Of a stretch of DNA of 64,000 nucleotides, positions 27,095 through 37,040 are shown piece by piece. The position numbers were made by a program, and so were the translations under genes. The notes below the pieces were generated by a model. That model made no database searches and was not told the origin of the DNA. It saw only the letters and a program-made list of their open reading frames with translations. Source of the DNA: an uncultured Bacteroidota bacterium (GTDB lineage: Bacteria > Bacteroidota > Bacteroidia > Bacteroidales > WCHB1-69); assembly GCA_902786595.1 (NCBI GenBank), contig CADADB010000003.1, positions 21,206 to 85,205 of the forward strand, in the 5' to 3' direction. Each line of letters opens with the position of its first letter. Within the stretch, counting starts at the first letter, position 1.

Positions 27095-28024
27095 ATGAAA
27101 CAATACCTGATAGTAATACTTCTCCTTATCACAACCATGGCGGGTTTCGCGCAGCGGGAGCAAATCAGCGAGGCCGTGACCTTCCATGACACCACCTGGT
27201 ATGACCGTGGGTTTGATTTCTACATTGGCGGCGGTATGTTTTGGGGAGGCAAGAAATCGGCTCTTTACTACAATGGTAGCCGTCAGAACGAGTGTAACCT
27301 GGACTATCTCTTCAGCAATGAGTATTGGCGTAGGGATATTCAGAAAAAGGTGGTGGAGCTTTACCCTCATATCAGTATGAGTGACGAAATCGGTTACCGT
27401 GAGGAGGATCTGAACTTGAATCCGCACTATAATCTGGCTGCTTGTGTGTCGCTCGGCGTGCGTTACAAGATACGCGACAACTGGGGGTTGTCACTATCCT
27501 ATACGTTTGCGCGACTGACGGTTACTAACAAATTGCTGCTTACTTATAATTCAGTTTCGGGCAACAATTACGATGCCCCGGAGATGACGTTGTACGGGAA
27601 GGAGGATCGCTCCATGATAGATCTTTCCATGTCGTACCTCTTCAGTGGAGCCCACCGCATTGTGAAACCTTTTGTGGAGCTTGGCGCACAATTCAACTAT
27701 GCGAGGGTGAAGAAGTTCGATGCGATGTTGCTGGATAAGAACAACACCCCTCAGCTAACCCTGACCCTGTTCGATATTTACGGCGGCTCCAATTATGTTC
27801 CAGGAATGCAGACCTATGACGTGATTTACGGCGGAGGTGGATTTGGCGCCTCTTTTGCCGTGGGATTGAAATTGGTTGTGAACAAGTATGTCTCATTGGA
27901 TCCGACTTTCTATGGATGTATGAGCCGTTTGAATTTGGAAGTTTATGGACAAAAACCGTTCACATTCAACTACGGGGTGATGCTCCGGGTGGTGATGAAC
28001 GATTTCTTCTTCTATAACCGCTGA
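27095..28024 (+). CDS. Putative outer-membrane beta-barrel protein
   Basis: A 309-residue protein with a signal peptide (MKQYLIVILLLITTMAGFAQ). The mature part is made of alternating strands rich in Tyr, Phe and Gly, for example WGLSLSYTFARLTV and FGASFAVGLKLVVNKYVSLDPTF. It ends in an aromatic strand (MLRVVMNDFFFYNR), as expected for an outer-membrane barrel. No specific family is recognised. It converges on aroE, overlapping its 3' end by 13 bases. Confidence 0.6.
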   Translation: MKQYLIVILLLITTMAGFAQREQISEAVTFHDTTWYDRGFDFYIGGGMFWGGKKSALYYNGSRQNECNLDYLFSNEYWRRDIQKKVVELYPHISMSDEIGYREEDLNLNPHYNLAACVSLGVRYKIRDNWGLSLSYTFARLTVTNKLLLTYNSVSGNNYDAPEMTLYGKEDRSMIDLSMSYLFSGAHRIVKPFVELGAQFNYARVKKFDAMLLDKNNTPQLTLTLFDIYGGSNYVPGMQTYDVIYGGGGFGASFAVGLKLVVNKYVSLDPTFYGCMSRLNLEVYGQKPFTFNYGVMLRVVMNDFFFYNR

Positions 28025-28752
28025 TTCCATATCTCCCAGGATTTTTCCGCTTGGGCGTGCAACATCGCCAATCCGTTTATGGTTTTCGCCCCTCGAAGGC
28101 CACCTTCTTTCAGGAAAGCTGTTTCAGCGGGGTTATAGACCAAATCATACAAGACATGATCACCCGATATTCCATCGTAAGGAATGTCGGGTTTTTCGTT
28201 GATATTCGGGTAGGTGCCTAACGGAGTGCAGTTGACGATGAGTCGATGTTGACTGACAATTTCTTGAGTCAGAGCAGAGTAGGAGAGCCCTCTTTCAGGA
28301 TTTCGGGAGACAACCGTACAGGTACATCCGAGTAATTCAAGGACGTATTTCACTGCAGCGCTGGCTCCTCCAGTCCCTAAAATTAACGCATGATTGGGAA
28401 TCGTGATACCTTGCAAAGAATCTCGGAATCCTATGATGTCGGTGTTATATCCTTTGGTAATGATTTGGTTATCATTATGTTGGATGATTACGGTGTTGAC
28501 AGCTCCGATGGTCTTCGCTTCATCGGATAATTCATCCAAATATGGAATAATCAGTTGCTTGTATGGAATGGTAACGTTGAATCCGACCAAATCGGGATGC
28601 TTTTGGATGAAATCAGTGATATTGTCAATATCAGCCAATTCAAAAAGAGAATAAGAGGCATCTGTTATATGCTCACGTTGGAATTTCTCTTCAAAATAGA
28701 TTTTGGAGAAACTGTGGGAAAGCGTTTTACCGATGAGTCCGAACTCTCGCAT
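28012..28752 (-). CDS. aroE: Shikimate dehydrogenase
   Basis: NADP-dependent shikimate dehydrogenase of 246 residues, fourth step of the chorismate pathway, starting at MREFGLIGKTLSHSFS. The substrate-binding Ser pair lies in that start. The catalytic lysine is in GFNVTIPYKQ, the cofactor loop is LGTGGASAAVKYVLE, and NCTPLGTYP and GLAMLHAQAEKSWEIW complete the pattern. The start codon overlaps the DedA stop (TAATG), so the two genes are co-transcribed. Longer in-frame starts would lie inside the DedA gene. Confidence 0.93.
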   Translation of the reverse strand: MREFGLIGKTLSHSFSKIYFEEKFQREHITDASYSLFELADIDNITDFIQKHPDLVGFNVTIPYKQLIIPYLDELSDEAKTIGAVNTVIIQHNDNQIITKGYNTDIIGFRDSLQGITIPNHALILGTGGASAAVKYVLELLGCTCTVVSRNPERGLSYSALTQEIVSQHRLIVNCTPLGTYPNINEKPDIPYDGISGDHVLYDLVYNPAETAFLKEGGLRGAKTINGLAMLHAQAEKSWEIWNQRL

Positions 28753-29519
28753 TAGGCTTCTTCGTTGGATGCAGCGTCTTTGCGTTTTCTGGCCGAAACA
28801 ATCCACTTGATGATCACATAGACGATGCCGATGCCGAAGAGGGCCAGTAGAGCGATGGTCAGCTCGTGGTTGTATTTGTCAATCAGGTCTTTCTGTCCGT
28901 GCGCGACGTATCCCAAGACAGCCAGTACCGTGTTCCAGCAGGCCGCACCAATGCTGGTGAAGAGGATGAACTTGCCGATGTGCATCTTGGCGAGGCCGGC
29001 GGGGATGGAAATCAGCTGTCGGATGGCGGGGATGAAACGGCCCACCAGTGTGGAGACGTTGCCGTGTTCCCGGAAATAGTCTTCCGCTTTCTGCACTTTC
29101 GCGCTGTCCAGCAGCAACATGTGGCCGACTTTGCTGTCCGCGAACCAGTAGATGATAGGGCGGCCCAGCCAGAGTGCCAGCACGTAGTTGATCAGAGCCC
29201 CTATCAATGCTCCAAGTGTGGCGAACAATATGATTAACAATACATTGACGAATTTTGAGGACGTGACATACAAGGCCTCGTTTTCGCTGTTGCATGCTTG
29301 GTAGGCGGCGGGCGGCACAATCACCTCCGACGGGAACGGGATGAACGAGCTTTCTATGGTCATCAGCAGAGTCACTGTGCCGTAGTTCAGGTGGTTGTTG
29401 TACCAGGAAATCACCCTGCCGGTGGCGGATTCCTTGGGCTGTTCTGCCGTCTCTTGTGTTTGCGCAACAGAGGTCAACGCGATGGCTATGGTTACGAGAA
29501 TAAGTAATGCTTTTTTCAT
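28752..29519 (-). CDS. DedA-family membrane protein
   Basis: A 255-residue inner-membrane protein of the DedA/SNARE-associated (VTT) family, whose members include undecaprenyl-phosphate and phospholipid flippases. An N-terminal signal-like helix is followed by FIPFPSEVIVPPAAY, the re-entrant loop, and the family motif RFIPAIRQLISIPAGLAKM (about residues 165-183). Three more hydrophobic helices and a lysine-rich tail complete it. It overlaps aroE by one base. The substrate is not determined. Confidence 0.88.
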   Translation of the reverse strand: MKKALLILVTIAIALTSVAQTQETAEQPKESATGRVISWYNNHLNYGTVTLLMTIESSFIPFPSEVIVPPAAYQACNSENEALYVTSSKFVNVLLIILFATLGALIGALINYVLALWLGRPIIYWFADSKVGHMLLLDSAKVQKAEDYFREHGNVSTLVGRFIPAIRQLISIPAGLAKMHIGKFILFTSIGAACWNTVLAVLGYVAHGQKDLIDKYNHELTIALLALFGIGIVYVIIKWIVSARKRKDAASNEEA

Positions 29520-29528
29520 GAAAGGATG

Positions 29529-30980
29529 TTAATTATTGTGGATGTCAGGGAGATGGTCGGAATAAGGGCTGACCAACATGTAGATTTCGGGGTATAGCGT
29601 ATAAAGCATGTCCGTGTCAATGCTCAGAAAATCGCGGCGGATACCTTCCTGGTTCAAGATGAGCGCGTTTTGCAAGTGCTGGAGGCCTGTTTTGGGGTCG
29701 TTGTTCGCAATGTAGAGCAGAGCAAGGAAATACCCGAGATGTTCGTAGAGTTCAGCGTCTGGAAGATCGGTGTAATTCTCTTCCAAAATATGGATGGCAA
29801 TGTCTTGACAATGAACCATATAGCAAAATTCTGTCAGCCAGGTGCAATAGTCGAGTGGTGAATTGAACTGTTTGTTGGCGGAGAGACAGAGTTGCGTGAA
29901 GGCATCACGATGACCTTCCGTGCGCAGGCAGTCAAGTACCCATTCCAGCTTTTCCAGACTGAGGTGTTGAGATTCGTAATACCGGCCCACGAATTTTGGA
30001 ATATCCTCGAGGCGTCCCATCAAGCGCAGCACATCGACGATTTCAGAAAAGGCATAAGGGAATTCCGGGTCTGTCTCGTTGGCTTGGAGAAGTTGTTGGA
30101 GTGATTCGTCATAAAGGCCGAGTTCCTTGAACGATTTGCCTAAGAGCACGTGCGTGGTCAGATCCTTGGATTTGTGGATACGCCAACAATATTCGATTGA
30201 TTTGTAGAAGTTTTTCAGCATGTAATGCTCTTTGGCGATGGCGTAGAGTCCCATAATGTCAGGATCGATGGAAATGGCGAATTCATACGCTTGGAGAGCA
30301 TCTTTGTGTTGGTTGTTGAGGGCGTAAAGCGTACCCATAATCATCCAAACCTGTTTGCTCAGGGGAAATTCTTGGCACATCAGCTGCAAGAATTGCAGCT
30401 CTGTCTTGAATCTGTCGGAATGACTGTCATTGTTCGAAAGGATGAGCAAGTCGATGTTTTCAAGTACTTCGTTGTCGAACCGGTGAGCCTCCTTGAAACT
30501 CTCGAACGCTTTGTCCACATTCCCTTTGTCCAGATAGAGGTTCGTCAGAATGAAATAGGCGTTTGACGAGGGCTCCATTTCGATGGCTTTCTGCACCAAT
30601 TCTCCCACGTTCATTTTGAGATGGAAAGTGTAGGCGATGAAAGCTATTTCCTCGTACAAGTCTGCCGAAGCAGGGAAATGGCGCAGGACTTTCTGCATAT
30701 ATTGCTGTGCCTCACGACGTTGGTCGTTCCATATCAGGTAGCGCATCTTCCAGATGACAAACTCAGGATCGTCCGGATAGTCGTGTTGCGCCTGTTCGAT
30801 GGCTTTTTTCAGGTAATCACCCTTTTGGGAGAACATCAGATTTGAAATGATGACATCATATTCCTCCTCCATATACTTCGTAGGAAGACCCTTGTCGCAG
30901 GCATCGCAGAAACCTTTCGCCAGAGATATTTCCTCTTCGGTGAACTCATCTTCCTCATTATCATCATCATAGAACTTCAT
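29529..30980 (-). CDS. Tetratricopeptide-repeat protein
   Basis: A 483-residue soluble protein starting at MKFYDDDNEEDEFTEEE; the upstream in-frame ATG would read through the promoter. The N-terminus is strongly acidic, followed by ten or more helical TPR-like hairpins (for example NAYFILTNLYLDKGNVDKAFESF and VWMIMGTLYALNNQHKDALQAYEFA). This is probably a scaffold for protein-protein contacts; partners are unknown. It has its own promoter and lies 9 bases upstream of the DedA start in the same orientation. Confidence 0.8.
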   Translation of the reverse strand: MKFYDDDNEEDEFTEEEISLAKGFCDACDKGLPTKYMEEEYDVIISNLMFSQKGDYLKKAIEQAQHDYPDDPEFVIWKMRYLIWNDQRREAQQYMQKVLRHFPASADLYEEIAFIAYTFHLKMNVGELVQKAIEMEPSSNAYFILTNLYLDKGNVDKAFESFKEAHRFDNEVLENIDLLILSNNDSHSDRFKTELQFLQLMCQEFPLSKQVWMIMGTLYALNNQHKDALQAYEFAISIDPDIMGLYAIAKEHYMLKNFYKSIEYCWRIHKSKDLTTHVLLGKSFKELGLYDESLQQLLQANETDPEFPYAFSEIVDVLRLMGRLEDIPKFVGRYYESQHLSLEKLEWVLDCLRTEGHRDAFTQLCLSANKQFNSPLDYCTWLTEFCYMVHCQDIAIHILEENYTDLPDAELYEHLGYFLALLYIANNDPKTGLQHLQNALILNQEGIRRDFLSIDTDMLYTLYPEIYMLVSPYSDHLPDIHNN

Positions 30981-31001
30981 GTAGGCCACTTTTTTGTGGG
31001 T

Positions 31002-31010
31002 GCAAAAATA
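31002..31010 (-). promoter_or_regulatory. Bacteroidales -7 element before the TPR gene
   Basis: TATTTTTGC on the minus strand, 22 bases before the TPR gene start. Confidence 0.6.
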
Positions 31011-31025
31011 CACTTTTTGCTGACA

Positions 31026-31053
31026 GTAGAGACGTTTCATGAAACGTCTCTAC
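31026..31053. repeat. GTAGAGACG palindrome, copy C
   Basis: A perfect 28-base palindrome with arms GTAGAGACGTTTCA, between the divergent TPR and fusA promoters. Confidence 0.85.
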
Positions 31054-31093
31054 AACAAGGATTTTGTTTGTCTCGTCGTATTCGTAATTTGTG

Positions 31094-31102
31094 TATCTTT
31101 GC
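31094..31102 (+). promoter_or_regulatory. Bacteroidales -7 element before fusA
   Basis: TATCTTTGC, 46 bases before the fusA start. Confidence 0.65.
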
Positions 31103-31147
31103 CGATTGTTTGTGGTAAAATTAATGTATTGATTATCAGTTAATTGT

Positions 31148-33211
31148 ATGGCAAAAAGTATATCAAAACTGAGAAATATCGGTATTGCCGCGCACATTGA
31201 CGCCGGCAAAACCACCTGTTCGGAACGTATTCTGTACTTCACCGGTGTGAATCGCAAGATTGGTGAGACACACGACGGTCAGGCCACGATGGACTTCATG
31301 AAGCAGGAGCAGGAGCGCGGTATCACCATCGCCTCCGCTTCTATCACAGCCGAGTGGAAAGGTAACCAAATCAACCTGATAGACACTCCAGGCCACGTGG
31401 ATTTCACCATCGAGGTGGAACGCTCCCTGCGCGTTATCGACGGTATGGTCGCCGTGTTCTGTGCGGTGGGCGGCGTGGAACCTCAAAGCGAGACGGTCTG
31501 GAACCAGGCCGACAAGTACCGTGTACCCCGCATCGCGTTTGTTAACAAAATGGACCGTACAGGCGCCGACTTCCAAGAAGTTATTGCCCAGATGGAGAAG
31601 TATTTGGGAACCAATGCCGTGCCCATCCAAATCCCGATGGGTGCCGAAAGCGATTTCCAGGGCTGCATTGACTTGGTGAAGATGAAAGCGCTGACCTTCT
31701 CCGAAAAAGAGGTCTTTGAAAACGAAATCCCCGCAGAGTTCGCTTCAGCCGCGGATGCCGCCCATAAAAATTTGGTCGAGAAGCTCGCCGACTTTGACGA
31801 CGACATTGCCGACGCCTATTTGGAGGAACGTGAAGTCACCGAGGAGCAGATCCGCAAGGCGCTTCGTGAGTCAACAATCAAATTGTTGATTACGCCGGTG
31901 TTATGCGGTGCAGCATACAAGAACAAAGGCATCCAGCCGCTTCTGGACGCGGTCATCGACTACTTGCCGTCGCCCACCGACATCGGTGCGGTCATCGCCC
32001 ACGACCCCTATGACGAAGAGAAAACCTACACGCGCAATCCTTCGAACAACGAATCTTTCTCTGCGTTGGCATTCAAGCTCATCAATGACCCTTATGTGGG
32101 TCAACAGACGTTTATCCGTATCTTCAGTGGCAAGCTGACGAGTGGTATGAGCTTGTATAATACCAACAAGGACAAAAACGAGCGTGTGGGCCGCATTTTC
32201 CGCATCAAGGCCAAGGAGCGCGAGGAGATTTCCGAAGCTGGCGCAGGCGAAATTGTTGCGCTGGTTGGTATGAAATACACCCGCACTGGTGACACGCTTT
32301 GCGATGAGAAACAGCCCGTCGTGCTGGAGTCCATCTCCGTGCCGCCTGCCGTCATCGAGATGAAGGTGACCCCGACCGACAACAAAAACCGCGACAAGTT
32401 GGGTGAGGCGCTCGCCAAACTGAGCAACGAAGATCCTTCCTTCCACGCGCATTATGACGACGAGACGGAGGAAACCATCATCGCCGGAATGGGCGAGCTG
32501 CATCTGGAGATTATCGTTGATCGTCTGAAAGACGAGTTCAAAGTGCCAATCGAAGTCGGAGCGCCGAGCGTCTCCTTCCGTGAGACTATCACGCAGGAGT
32601 GCGAGAGCAACTATAAGCACGTGAAGCAGACCGGCGGTCACGGTCAGTTCGCGCACACGGTCATCCGTTTCGAGCCGAATCCCGGCAAGGGTTTCGAGTT
32701 CGTGGATGTCTCCAAGGGCGGTGTCGTGCCGCGCGAGTACCTTCCCTCTATTGAGAAGGGGCTTCGTGCCGCGATGGAGAAGAGTCCGCTGGCGGGTTAT
32801 CCCGTGGTGGATGTGCGCTGTGTGCTGGTGGATGGCGGCTACCATCCGGTGGATTCTAGCGATATGGCATTCCAACTCTGTGCGGCACAGTGCTTTAAGA
32901 CCGCCTACAACAAAATGGCCCCGATATTGATGGAGCCGGTGATGAAGGTCGAGGTGAACACGCCCGATGAGTATATCGGCAACATTACCCGCGACATCAA
33001 CAAACGCCGCGGTCGCATCGAGAACATGCGTCGTTTCCGTAAAGGTTCGCAGAAACTCGACGGTTTCATCCCGTTGATGGAGATGTTCGGCTATGCCACG
33101 GCCCTGCGCAACGTCACCAGCGGCCGCGCCAACTACTCCATGGAGTTCTATCAGTACATGCGGATGCCTGCCGCCAAACAGGAGGAGGTGGTAGCGGAAA
33201 GGAGAAAATAG
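31148..33211 (+). CDS. fusA: Translation elongation factor G
   Basis: A 687-residue EF-G driving ribosomal translocation. GTPase motifs are canonical: [13 protein letters not shown] (P-loop; the usual TTTTER reads TTCSER), [10 protein letters not shown] (switch I), DTPGHVDF and [10 protein letters not shown]. Domains II to V follow, with the domain IV loop region [19 protein letters not shown]. It is not beside rpsL, rpsG or tuf, so it is an isolated copy. Bacteroidales often encode a second EF-G, and which paralogue this is cannot be decided here. It has its own promoter. Confidence 0.9.
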   Translation: MAKSISKLRNIGIAAHIDAGKTTCSERILYFTGVNRKIGETHDGQATMDFMKQEQERGITIASASITAEWKGNQINLIDTPGHVDFTIEVERSLRVIDGMVAVFCAVGGVEPQSETVWNQADKYRVPRIAFVNKMDRTGADFQEVIAQMEKYLGTNAVPIQIPMGAESDFQGCIDLVKMKALTFSEKEVFENEIPAEFASAADAAHKNLVEKLADFDDDIADAYLEEREVTEEQIRKALRESTIKLLITPVLCGAAYKNKGIQPLLDAVIDYLPSPTDIGAVIAHDPYDEEKTYTRNPSNNESFSALAFKLINDPYVGQQTFIRIFSGKLTSGMSLYNTNKDKNERVGRIFRIKAKEREEISEAGAGEIVALVGMKYTRTGDTLCDEKQPVVLESISVPPAVIEMKVTPTDNKNRDKLGEALAKLSNEDPSFHAHYDDETEETIIAGMGELHLEIIVDRLKDEFKVPIEVGAPSVSFRETITQECESNYKHVKQTGGHGQFAHTVIRFEPNPGKGFEFVDVSKGGVVPREYLPSIEKGLRAAMEKSPLAGYPVVDVRCVLVDGGYHPVDSSDMAFQLCAAQCFKTAYNKMAPILMEPVMKVEVNTPDEYIGNITRDINKRRGRIENMRRFRKGSQKLDGFIPLMEMFGYATALRNVTSGRANYSMEFYQYMRMPAAKQEEVVAERRK

Positions 33212-33255
33212 TATTGCGGAAATATGGGGGATAGACGAAAAATGCGGAAAAAGTG

Positions 33256-33264
33256 TATTTTTGC
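33256..33264 (+). promoter_or_regulatory. Bacteroidales -7 element before the FKBP gene
   Basis: TATTTTTGC, 68 bases before the FKBP start. Confidence 0.65.
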
Positions 33265-33332
33265 CGCTGCTAAACTTCGGACGGTCCAAATTGTCCTTTG
33301 TGTCGTTTATTAATTCAAATTCAAGATAAAAA

Positions 33333-34004
33333 ATGAAAAAGATTATCACACTCGGAATGACTTTGCTGCTTGTTGGCATGGGCTTTTCCGCAAAATCACA
33401 AGAAGAAATGACAAAACAACAGAAAAGTAGCTATGCCATCGGCTTTAATGTTGGCAACGGCATGAACCGTGACGGCATCGAACTGGATTATGAAGCATTC
33501 GTGCAGGGTATCAAAGATGCTTACGCCGGCAAGAATCAATTCACGGATGAGCAAATGAATCAGATTTTTATGGAGCTCCAGCAGGATATTGAAGCCAAGA
33601 AGAAAAGCGGCGCTGCTGCCGAAATCGCGAAAGGCGCTCAATTCCTCGCCGAGAACAAGAAAAATCCTGATGTGAAGGAGACGGCTTCCGGCCTGCAGTA
33701 CATGGTGCTGCAAGAGGGCAAGGGCGAACATCCGAAAGCCACTAGTAAGGTGACGGTTCATTACACCGGCAAATTGATTGACGGCACTGTGTTCGACTCC
33801 TCCGTTGATCGTGGCGAGCCCATCTCATTCCCTCTCGACCGCGTCATTGCCGGCTGGACAGAGGGTCTGCAGCTGATGACCCCCGGTTCCAAATACCGCT
33901 TCTTCATTCCCTACAACCTCGGATACGGTGAGCAGGGTGCCCCCGGCGCCATCCCTGGCGGTGCTACGCTGATTTTCGATGTGGAACTGATTTCTTTCGA
34001 GTAA
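33333..34004 (+). CDS. FKBP-type peptidyl-prolyl isomerase
   Basis: An exported PPIase of 223 residues. A signal peptide (about residues 1-23, MKKIITLGMTLLLVGMGFSA) precedes an N-terminal helical dimerisation domain of the Mip/FkpA type (SSYAIGFNVGNGMNRDGIE). A C-terminal FKBP domain (about 118-223) carries VTVHYTGKLIDGTVFDSS and the terminal GGATLIFDVELISFE. It probably helps fold periplasmic or outer-membrane proteins. It is a single-gene unit between fusA and argS. Confidence 0.92.
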   Translation: MKKIITLGMTLLLVGMGFSAKSQEEMTKQQKSSYAIGFNVGNGMNRDGIELDYEAFVQGIKDAYAGKNQFTDEQMNQIFMELQQDIEAKKKSGAAAEIAKGAQFLAENKKNPDVKETASGLQYMVLQEGKGEHPKATSKVTVHYTGKLIDGTVFDSSVDRGEPISFPLDRVIAGWTEGLQLMTPGSKYRFFIPYNLGYGEQGAPGAIPGGATLIFDVELISFE

Positions 34005-34015
34005 TTTCCCGCCAT

Positions 34016-34043
34016 GTAGAGACGTTTCATGAAACGTCTCTAC
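34016..34043. repeat. GTAGAGACG palindrome, copy D
   Basis: A perfect 28-base palindrome identical in its arms to the copy at 31026, directly after the FKBP gene. Confidence 0.85.
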
Positions 34044-34066
34044 AACGAACAAAACCATATATACGT

Positions 34067-34094
34067 GTAGAGACGCAATGTGTTGCGTCTCTAC
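34067..34094. repeat. GTAGAGACGCAATG palindrome, variant copy
   Basis: A related palindrome with the same GTAGAGACG ends but a different inner part (CAATGTGTTG), 23 bases after copy D. It shows that the family has at least two internal variants. Confidence 0.8.
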
Positions 34095-34171
34095 ATTGCG
34101 TATAAAAGATATCATCAAACATTTCCTTTTTCCCAGCTTCAATAACCTATAACCCATAACCTATAACCATT

Positions 34172-35959
34172 ATGAAACTAGAAACCCAAATCGCCACCGC
34201 GTTGCAAAACGCCCTGAAACATCTCTATAACATCGACATAGAGGCCGATCCCGCCCTCGTGCAGCCCACCCGAAAGGGGTTCACCGGCGACCTTACTGTG
34301 GTCGTCTTCCCGTGGGTGAAAGTCGCCCGCAAGTCTCCCGATGCGCTCGGTGCGGAAATCGGACAACAACTGCTTGAGAATCTGGATTGTATCCAGGAAT
34401 TTAATGTGGTAAAAGGTTATCTCAATCTCCAAATTAAGGAGGAGTTCTGGATGGATTTGTTGGAACAAGAGTCAGACAATGAAGGTTATGGGTTGAATCC
34501 GACCCAAGAGGAAGCCCCTGTGCTCATCGAGTACTCCTCGCCGAACACCAACAAGCCGCTGCACCTCGGACATATCCGCAACAATCTGCTCGGTCATTCC
34601 GTGTCGCAGATCCTCAAGGCGTGCGGTCACCCCGTGGTGCAGGTCAACTTGGTCAACGACCGCGGCATCCACATCTGCAAGTCGATGCTCGCGTGGCTGA
34701 AGTACGGCAACGGCGAGACCCCGGAGAGCTCCGGCATGAAGGGAGATCACCTCGTTGGAAAGTATTACGTCGTCTTCGACCAACACTATAAACAAGAACA
34801 GAAAGAGCTTGTGGAACAAGGTCTTATGGAAGACGAAGCAAAAGACAAAGCGCCGCTGATTTTGGAAGCTCGTGAGATGTTGCGCAAGTGGGAAGCGGGT
34901 GACCAAGAGGTCCGCGAGTTGTGGGCAAAGATGAACGGCTGGGTATATGCCGGCTTCGACCAGACTTACGAGCGGCTGGGCATCCATTTCGACAAGACGT
35001 ATTATGAGTCCCAGACCTATCTGCTTGGCAAGAGCTTGGTGCAGGAAGGTTTGGACAAGGGCGCGTTCTACAAACACGAGGATGGTTCCGTGCGTGTCGA
35101 TCTCACCGGCGAGGGCTTGGACGAGAAGGTGTTGTTGCGCAAGGACGGCACTTCTGTCTATATGACGCAGGATCTCGGCACCGCGCAGCTGCGTTACGAA
35201 GAGTTCCACCCGCAGAAGATGATCTACGTGGTCGGCAACGAGCAGAACTACCACTTTGATGTGCTCAAGTTGGTGCTGTCCAAGAAGTTGGAGAAACCGT
35301 TCGGGGAATTCATCTACCATCTCTCATACGGGATGGTGGAGCTGCCGTCGGGCAAGATGAAGTCCCGCGAGGGCACGGTGGTCGATGCCGACGACCTCAT
35401 GGACGACATGTACGAGGAGGCCAAGACGAGCACCGAGGCACTGGGCAAGTTCCAGTTCACCCCCGAGGAGGCCGACCAACTCTACGAAATGATCGGCTTG
35501 GGCGCCCTCAAGTACTTCATCCTCAAGGTCGATCCCACCAAGAACATGCTCTTCAACCCGGCGGAATCCATCGACTTCAACGGCAACACGGCGCCGTTCA
35601 TCCAATACACGCACGCCCGTATCCGCTCGATGCTGCGCAAAGGTGCGGAGAGCGGTATCGACCTCGCTGCCAAGTTGCCGCAACTCTCTCTTAACGAGGA
35701 GGAAAAAACATTAATCAACCTGCTGTACCAGTACCCGAAGACAGTGTTTTCCGCGGGAGAAAACTTCAGCCCCGCGCTCATCGCCAACTACTGCTACGAC
35801 CTGGCCAAGCAGTTCAACCACTTCTACCAGGACACCCCGATTTTCAAGGAGGAAGACGCGACAAAACGCTTGCTGCGCCTCAAGCTCTCCCGCTGGGTGT
35901 CGCTCGTGCTGCGCAGCGGCATGGGACTGTTAGGAATTGATGTTCCGGAAAAGATGTAA
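34172..35959 (+). CDS. argS: Arginyl-tRNA synthetase
   Basis: Class I aminoacyl-tRNA synthetase of 595 residues. It has the N-terminal Add-1 domain, the HIGH-type motif in SSPNTNKPLHLGHIRNN (about residues 122-138), the KMSKS-like motif GKMKSREGTVV (about 394-404), and the C-terminal anticodon-binding helices ending LGIDVPEKM. The length and all family blocks are normal for ArgRS. The upstream space is filled by two GTAGAGACG palindromes and short ATAACC repeats; no strong promoter is obvious. Confidence 0.96.
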   Translation: MKLETQIATALQNALKHLYNIDIEADPALVQPTRKGFTGDLTVVVFPWVKVARKSPDALGAEIGQQLLENLDCIQEFNVVKGYLNLQIKEEFWMDLLEQESDNEGYGLNPTQEEAPVLIEYSSPNTNKPLHLGHIRNNLLGHSVSQILKACGHPVVQVNLVNDRGIHICKSMLAWLKYGNGETPESSGMKGDHLVGKYYVVFDQHYKQEQKELVEQGLMEDEAKDKAPLILEAREMLRKWEAGDQEVRELWAKMNGWVYAGFDQTYERLGIHFDKTYYESQTYLLGKSLVQEGLDKGAFYKHEDGSVRVDLTGEGLDEKVLLRKDGTSVYMTQDLGTAQLRYEEFHPQKMIYVVGNEQNYHFDVLKLVLSKKLEKPFGEFIYHLSYGMVELPSGKMKSREGTVVDADDLMDDMYEEAKTSTEALGKFQFTPEEADQLYEMIGLGALKYFILKVDPTKNMLFNPAESIDFNGNTAPFIQYTHARIRSMLRKGAESGIDLAAKLPQLSLNEEEKTLINLLYQYPKTVFSAGENFSPALIANYCYDLAKQFNHFYQDTPIFKEEDATKRLLRLKLSRWVSLVLRSGMGLLGIDVPEKM

Positions 35960-35974
35960 GACGGGATCGTTTTT

Positions 35975-36020
35975 TTATGCCGACATGTTGACGTGTTGAC
36001 ATGTCACCATGTCGACATAA
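35975..36020. repeat. GACATGTTGAC/GTCGACAT short repeats
   Basis: Overlapping direct and inverted copies of GACATGTTGAC lie between the convergent argS and four-helix/zinc-ribbon genes. There is no gene here. Confidence 0.5.
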
Positions 36021-36033
36021 ACAACTCCTGATC

Positions 36034-36771
36034 TTACATGTTCCTTGTCCCGTTGCAATCTGGGTATCCGCTGCAGCTCCAGAACTCGTTCCCGGCGTTA
36101 AGGCCCCTCTTGGCGACGCGCTTGATCATGGGCTTGCCGCATTTAGGGCATTTCGGCGCATCAGCTTTGATGCTTTGTGCAGTGCGGTAGGCAAGTCGTT
36201 CGGCAGTCAGGGTCTCGGTGAAGCCACCTTCCTCCTTGAAAGTGGTCAGCAAGTTCTCCAGCTGTTTGTTTAGCATCAGGATTAGTCGGTGGCAAAGGAC
36301 CAGCAGGCAGTTCGCCTCCACGATGGAATCCCCCGAACGAAGCCATCGGTCGAATTTCCGCTTCTGCGCCAAAATGTGGATGCAGCTCAGATGCTGCACG
36401 TCATCTTTGTAAGTGGGCCGGTCAAGCTGGATTGCCGTGACCGCCAAGTGCTCTTCCGAATTCACTGACCATGGCACATTCTCCCCTAACAGAAGCCAGT
36501 TCAGATAATCGTTGCCCAGCTCGGCGAGGCTTGCGCGAGCCACGTCGGTGAGTTTCATCTCGGTCTCCCGGGAAGTGTAATGCCTGGAACCGCCTTCCGC
36601 GATGTTGGCGGGCACGGAGCGCGCCGCCTGCGTCATCTGGTCGTATTGACGACCGCAGGGGTCGTTTTTGCGGTTGAGATGCCGCATACAGAACTCCTGC
36701 GTGGCCAGTTGTATCACGTTCGCCAGCACCCAAGTGTCCAACCAATAGTAACCGAATCGTTTTATTTCCAT
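36034..36771 (-). CDS. Four-helix-bundle protein with C-terminal topoisomerase-type zinc ribbon
   Basis: A 245-residue protein. Residues 1-175 form a four-helix bundle related to the S23-like family (QMTQAARSVPANIAEGGSR). The tail carries a type I topoisomerase-like zinc ribbon (CPKCGKPMIKRVAK, later FWSCSGYPDCNGT). This matches the four-helix-bundle suffix-domain family of Bacteroidota. The zinc ribbon suggests nucleic-acid contact, but the function is unknown. It has a clear promoter and no operon partner. Confidence 0.82.
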   Translation of the reverse strand: MEIKRFGYYWLDTWVLANVIQLATQEFCMRHLNRKNDPCGRQYDQMTQAARSVPANIAEGGSRHYTSRETEMKLTDVARASLAELGNDYLNWLLLGENVPWSVNSEEHLAVTAIQLDRPTYKDDVQHLSCIHILAQKRKFDRWLRSGDSIVEANCLLVLCHRLILMLNKQLENLLTTFKEEGGFTETLTAERLAYRTAQSIKADAPKCPKCGKPMIKRVAKRGLNAGNEFWSCSGYPDCNGTRNM

Positions 36772-36812
36772 ACTTTTAAAATTTTGTTTGTGGTTTTAAT
36801 GAATTTCAGACT

Positions 36813-36821
36813 GCAAATATA
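36813..36821 (-). promoter_or_regulatory. Bacteroidales -7 element before the four-helix/zinc-ribbon gene
   Basis: TATATTTGC on the minus strand, 42 bases before the start. Confidence 0.6.
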
Positions 36822-36896
36822 CAACAAAACGTAGCGTTTGTCAAGAGTTTTTTGAAATTTTTTATTTCTTGAAATCCAACGGATTGTGACTTCTAG

Positions 36897-36924
36897 TTTA
36901 ACTATTCGAGATTGAATAGTTAAA
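36897..36924. repeat. Perfect 11-base inverted repeat TTTAACTATTC
   Basis: Arms TTTAACTATTC and GAATAGTTAAA enclose a six-base loop, with no T run after it. It lies in the intergenic space about 120 bases before the lipoprotein gene and could be an operator or a weak hairpin. Confidence 0.55.
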
Positions 36925-37040
36925 TTTGGAAATTGGATTTCGCAAGAAATGAGATATTGAGGTCAGGAGAATGACGTGGTCAATCATAATATTCACTAAC
37001 ATGACGCGTTAGAATGATATATTTTTGTGGTCACAAAATA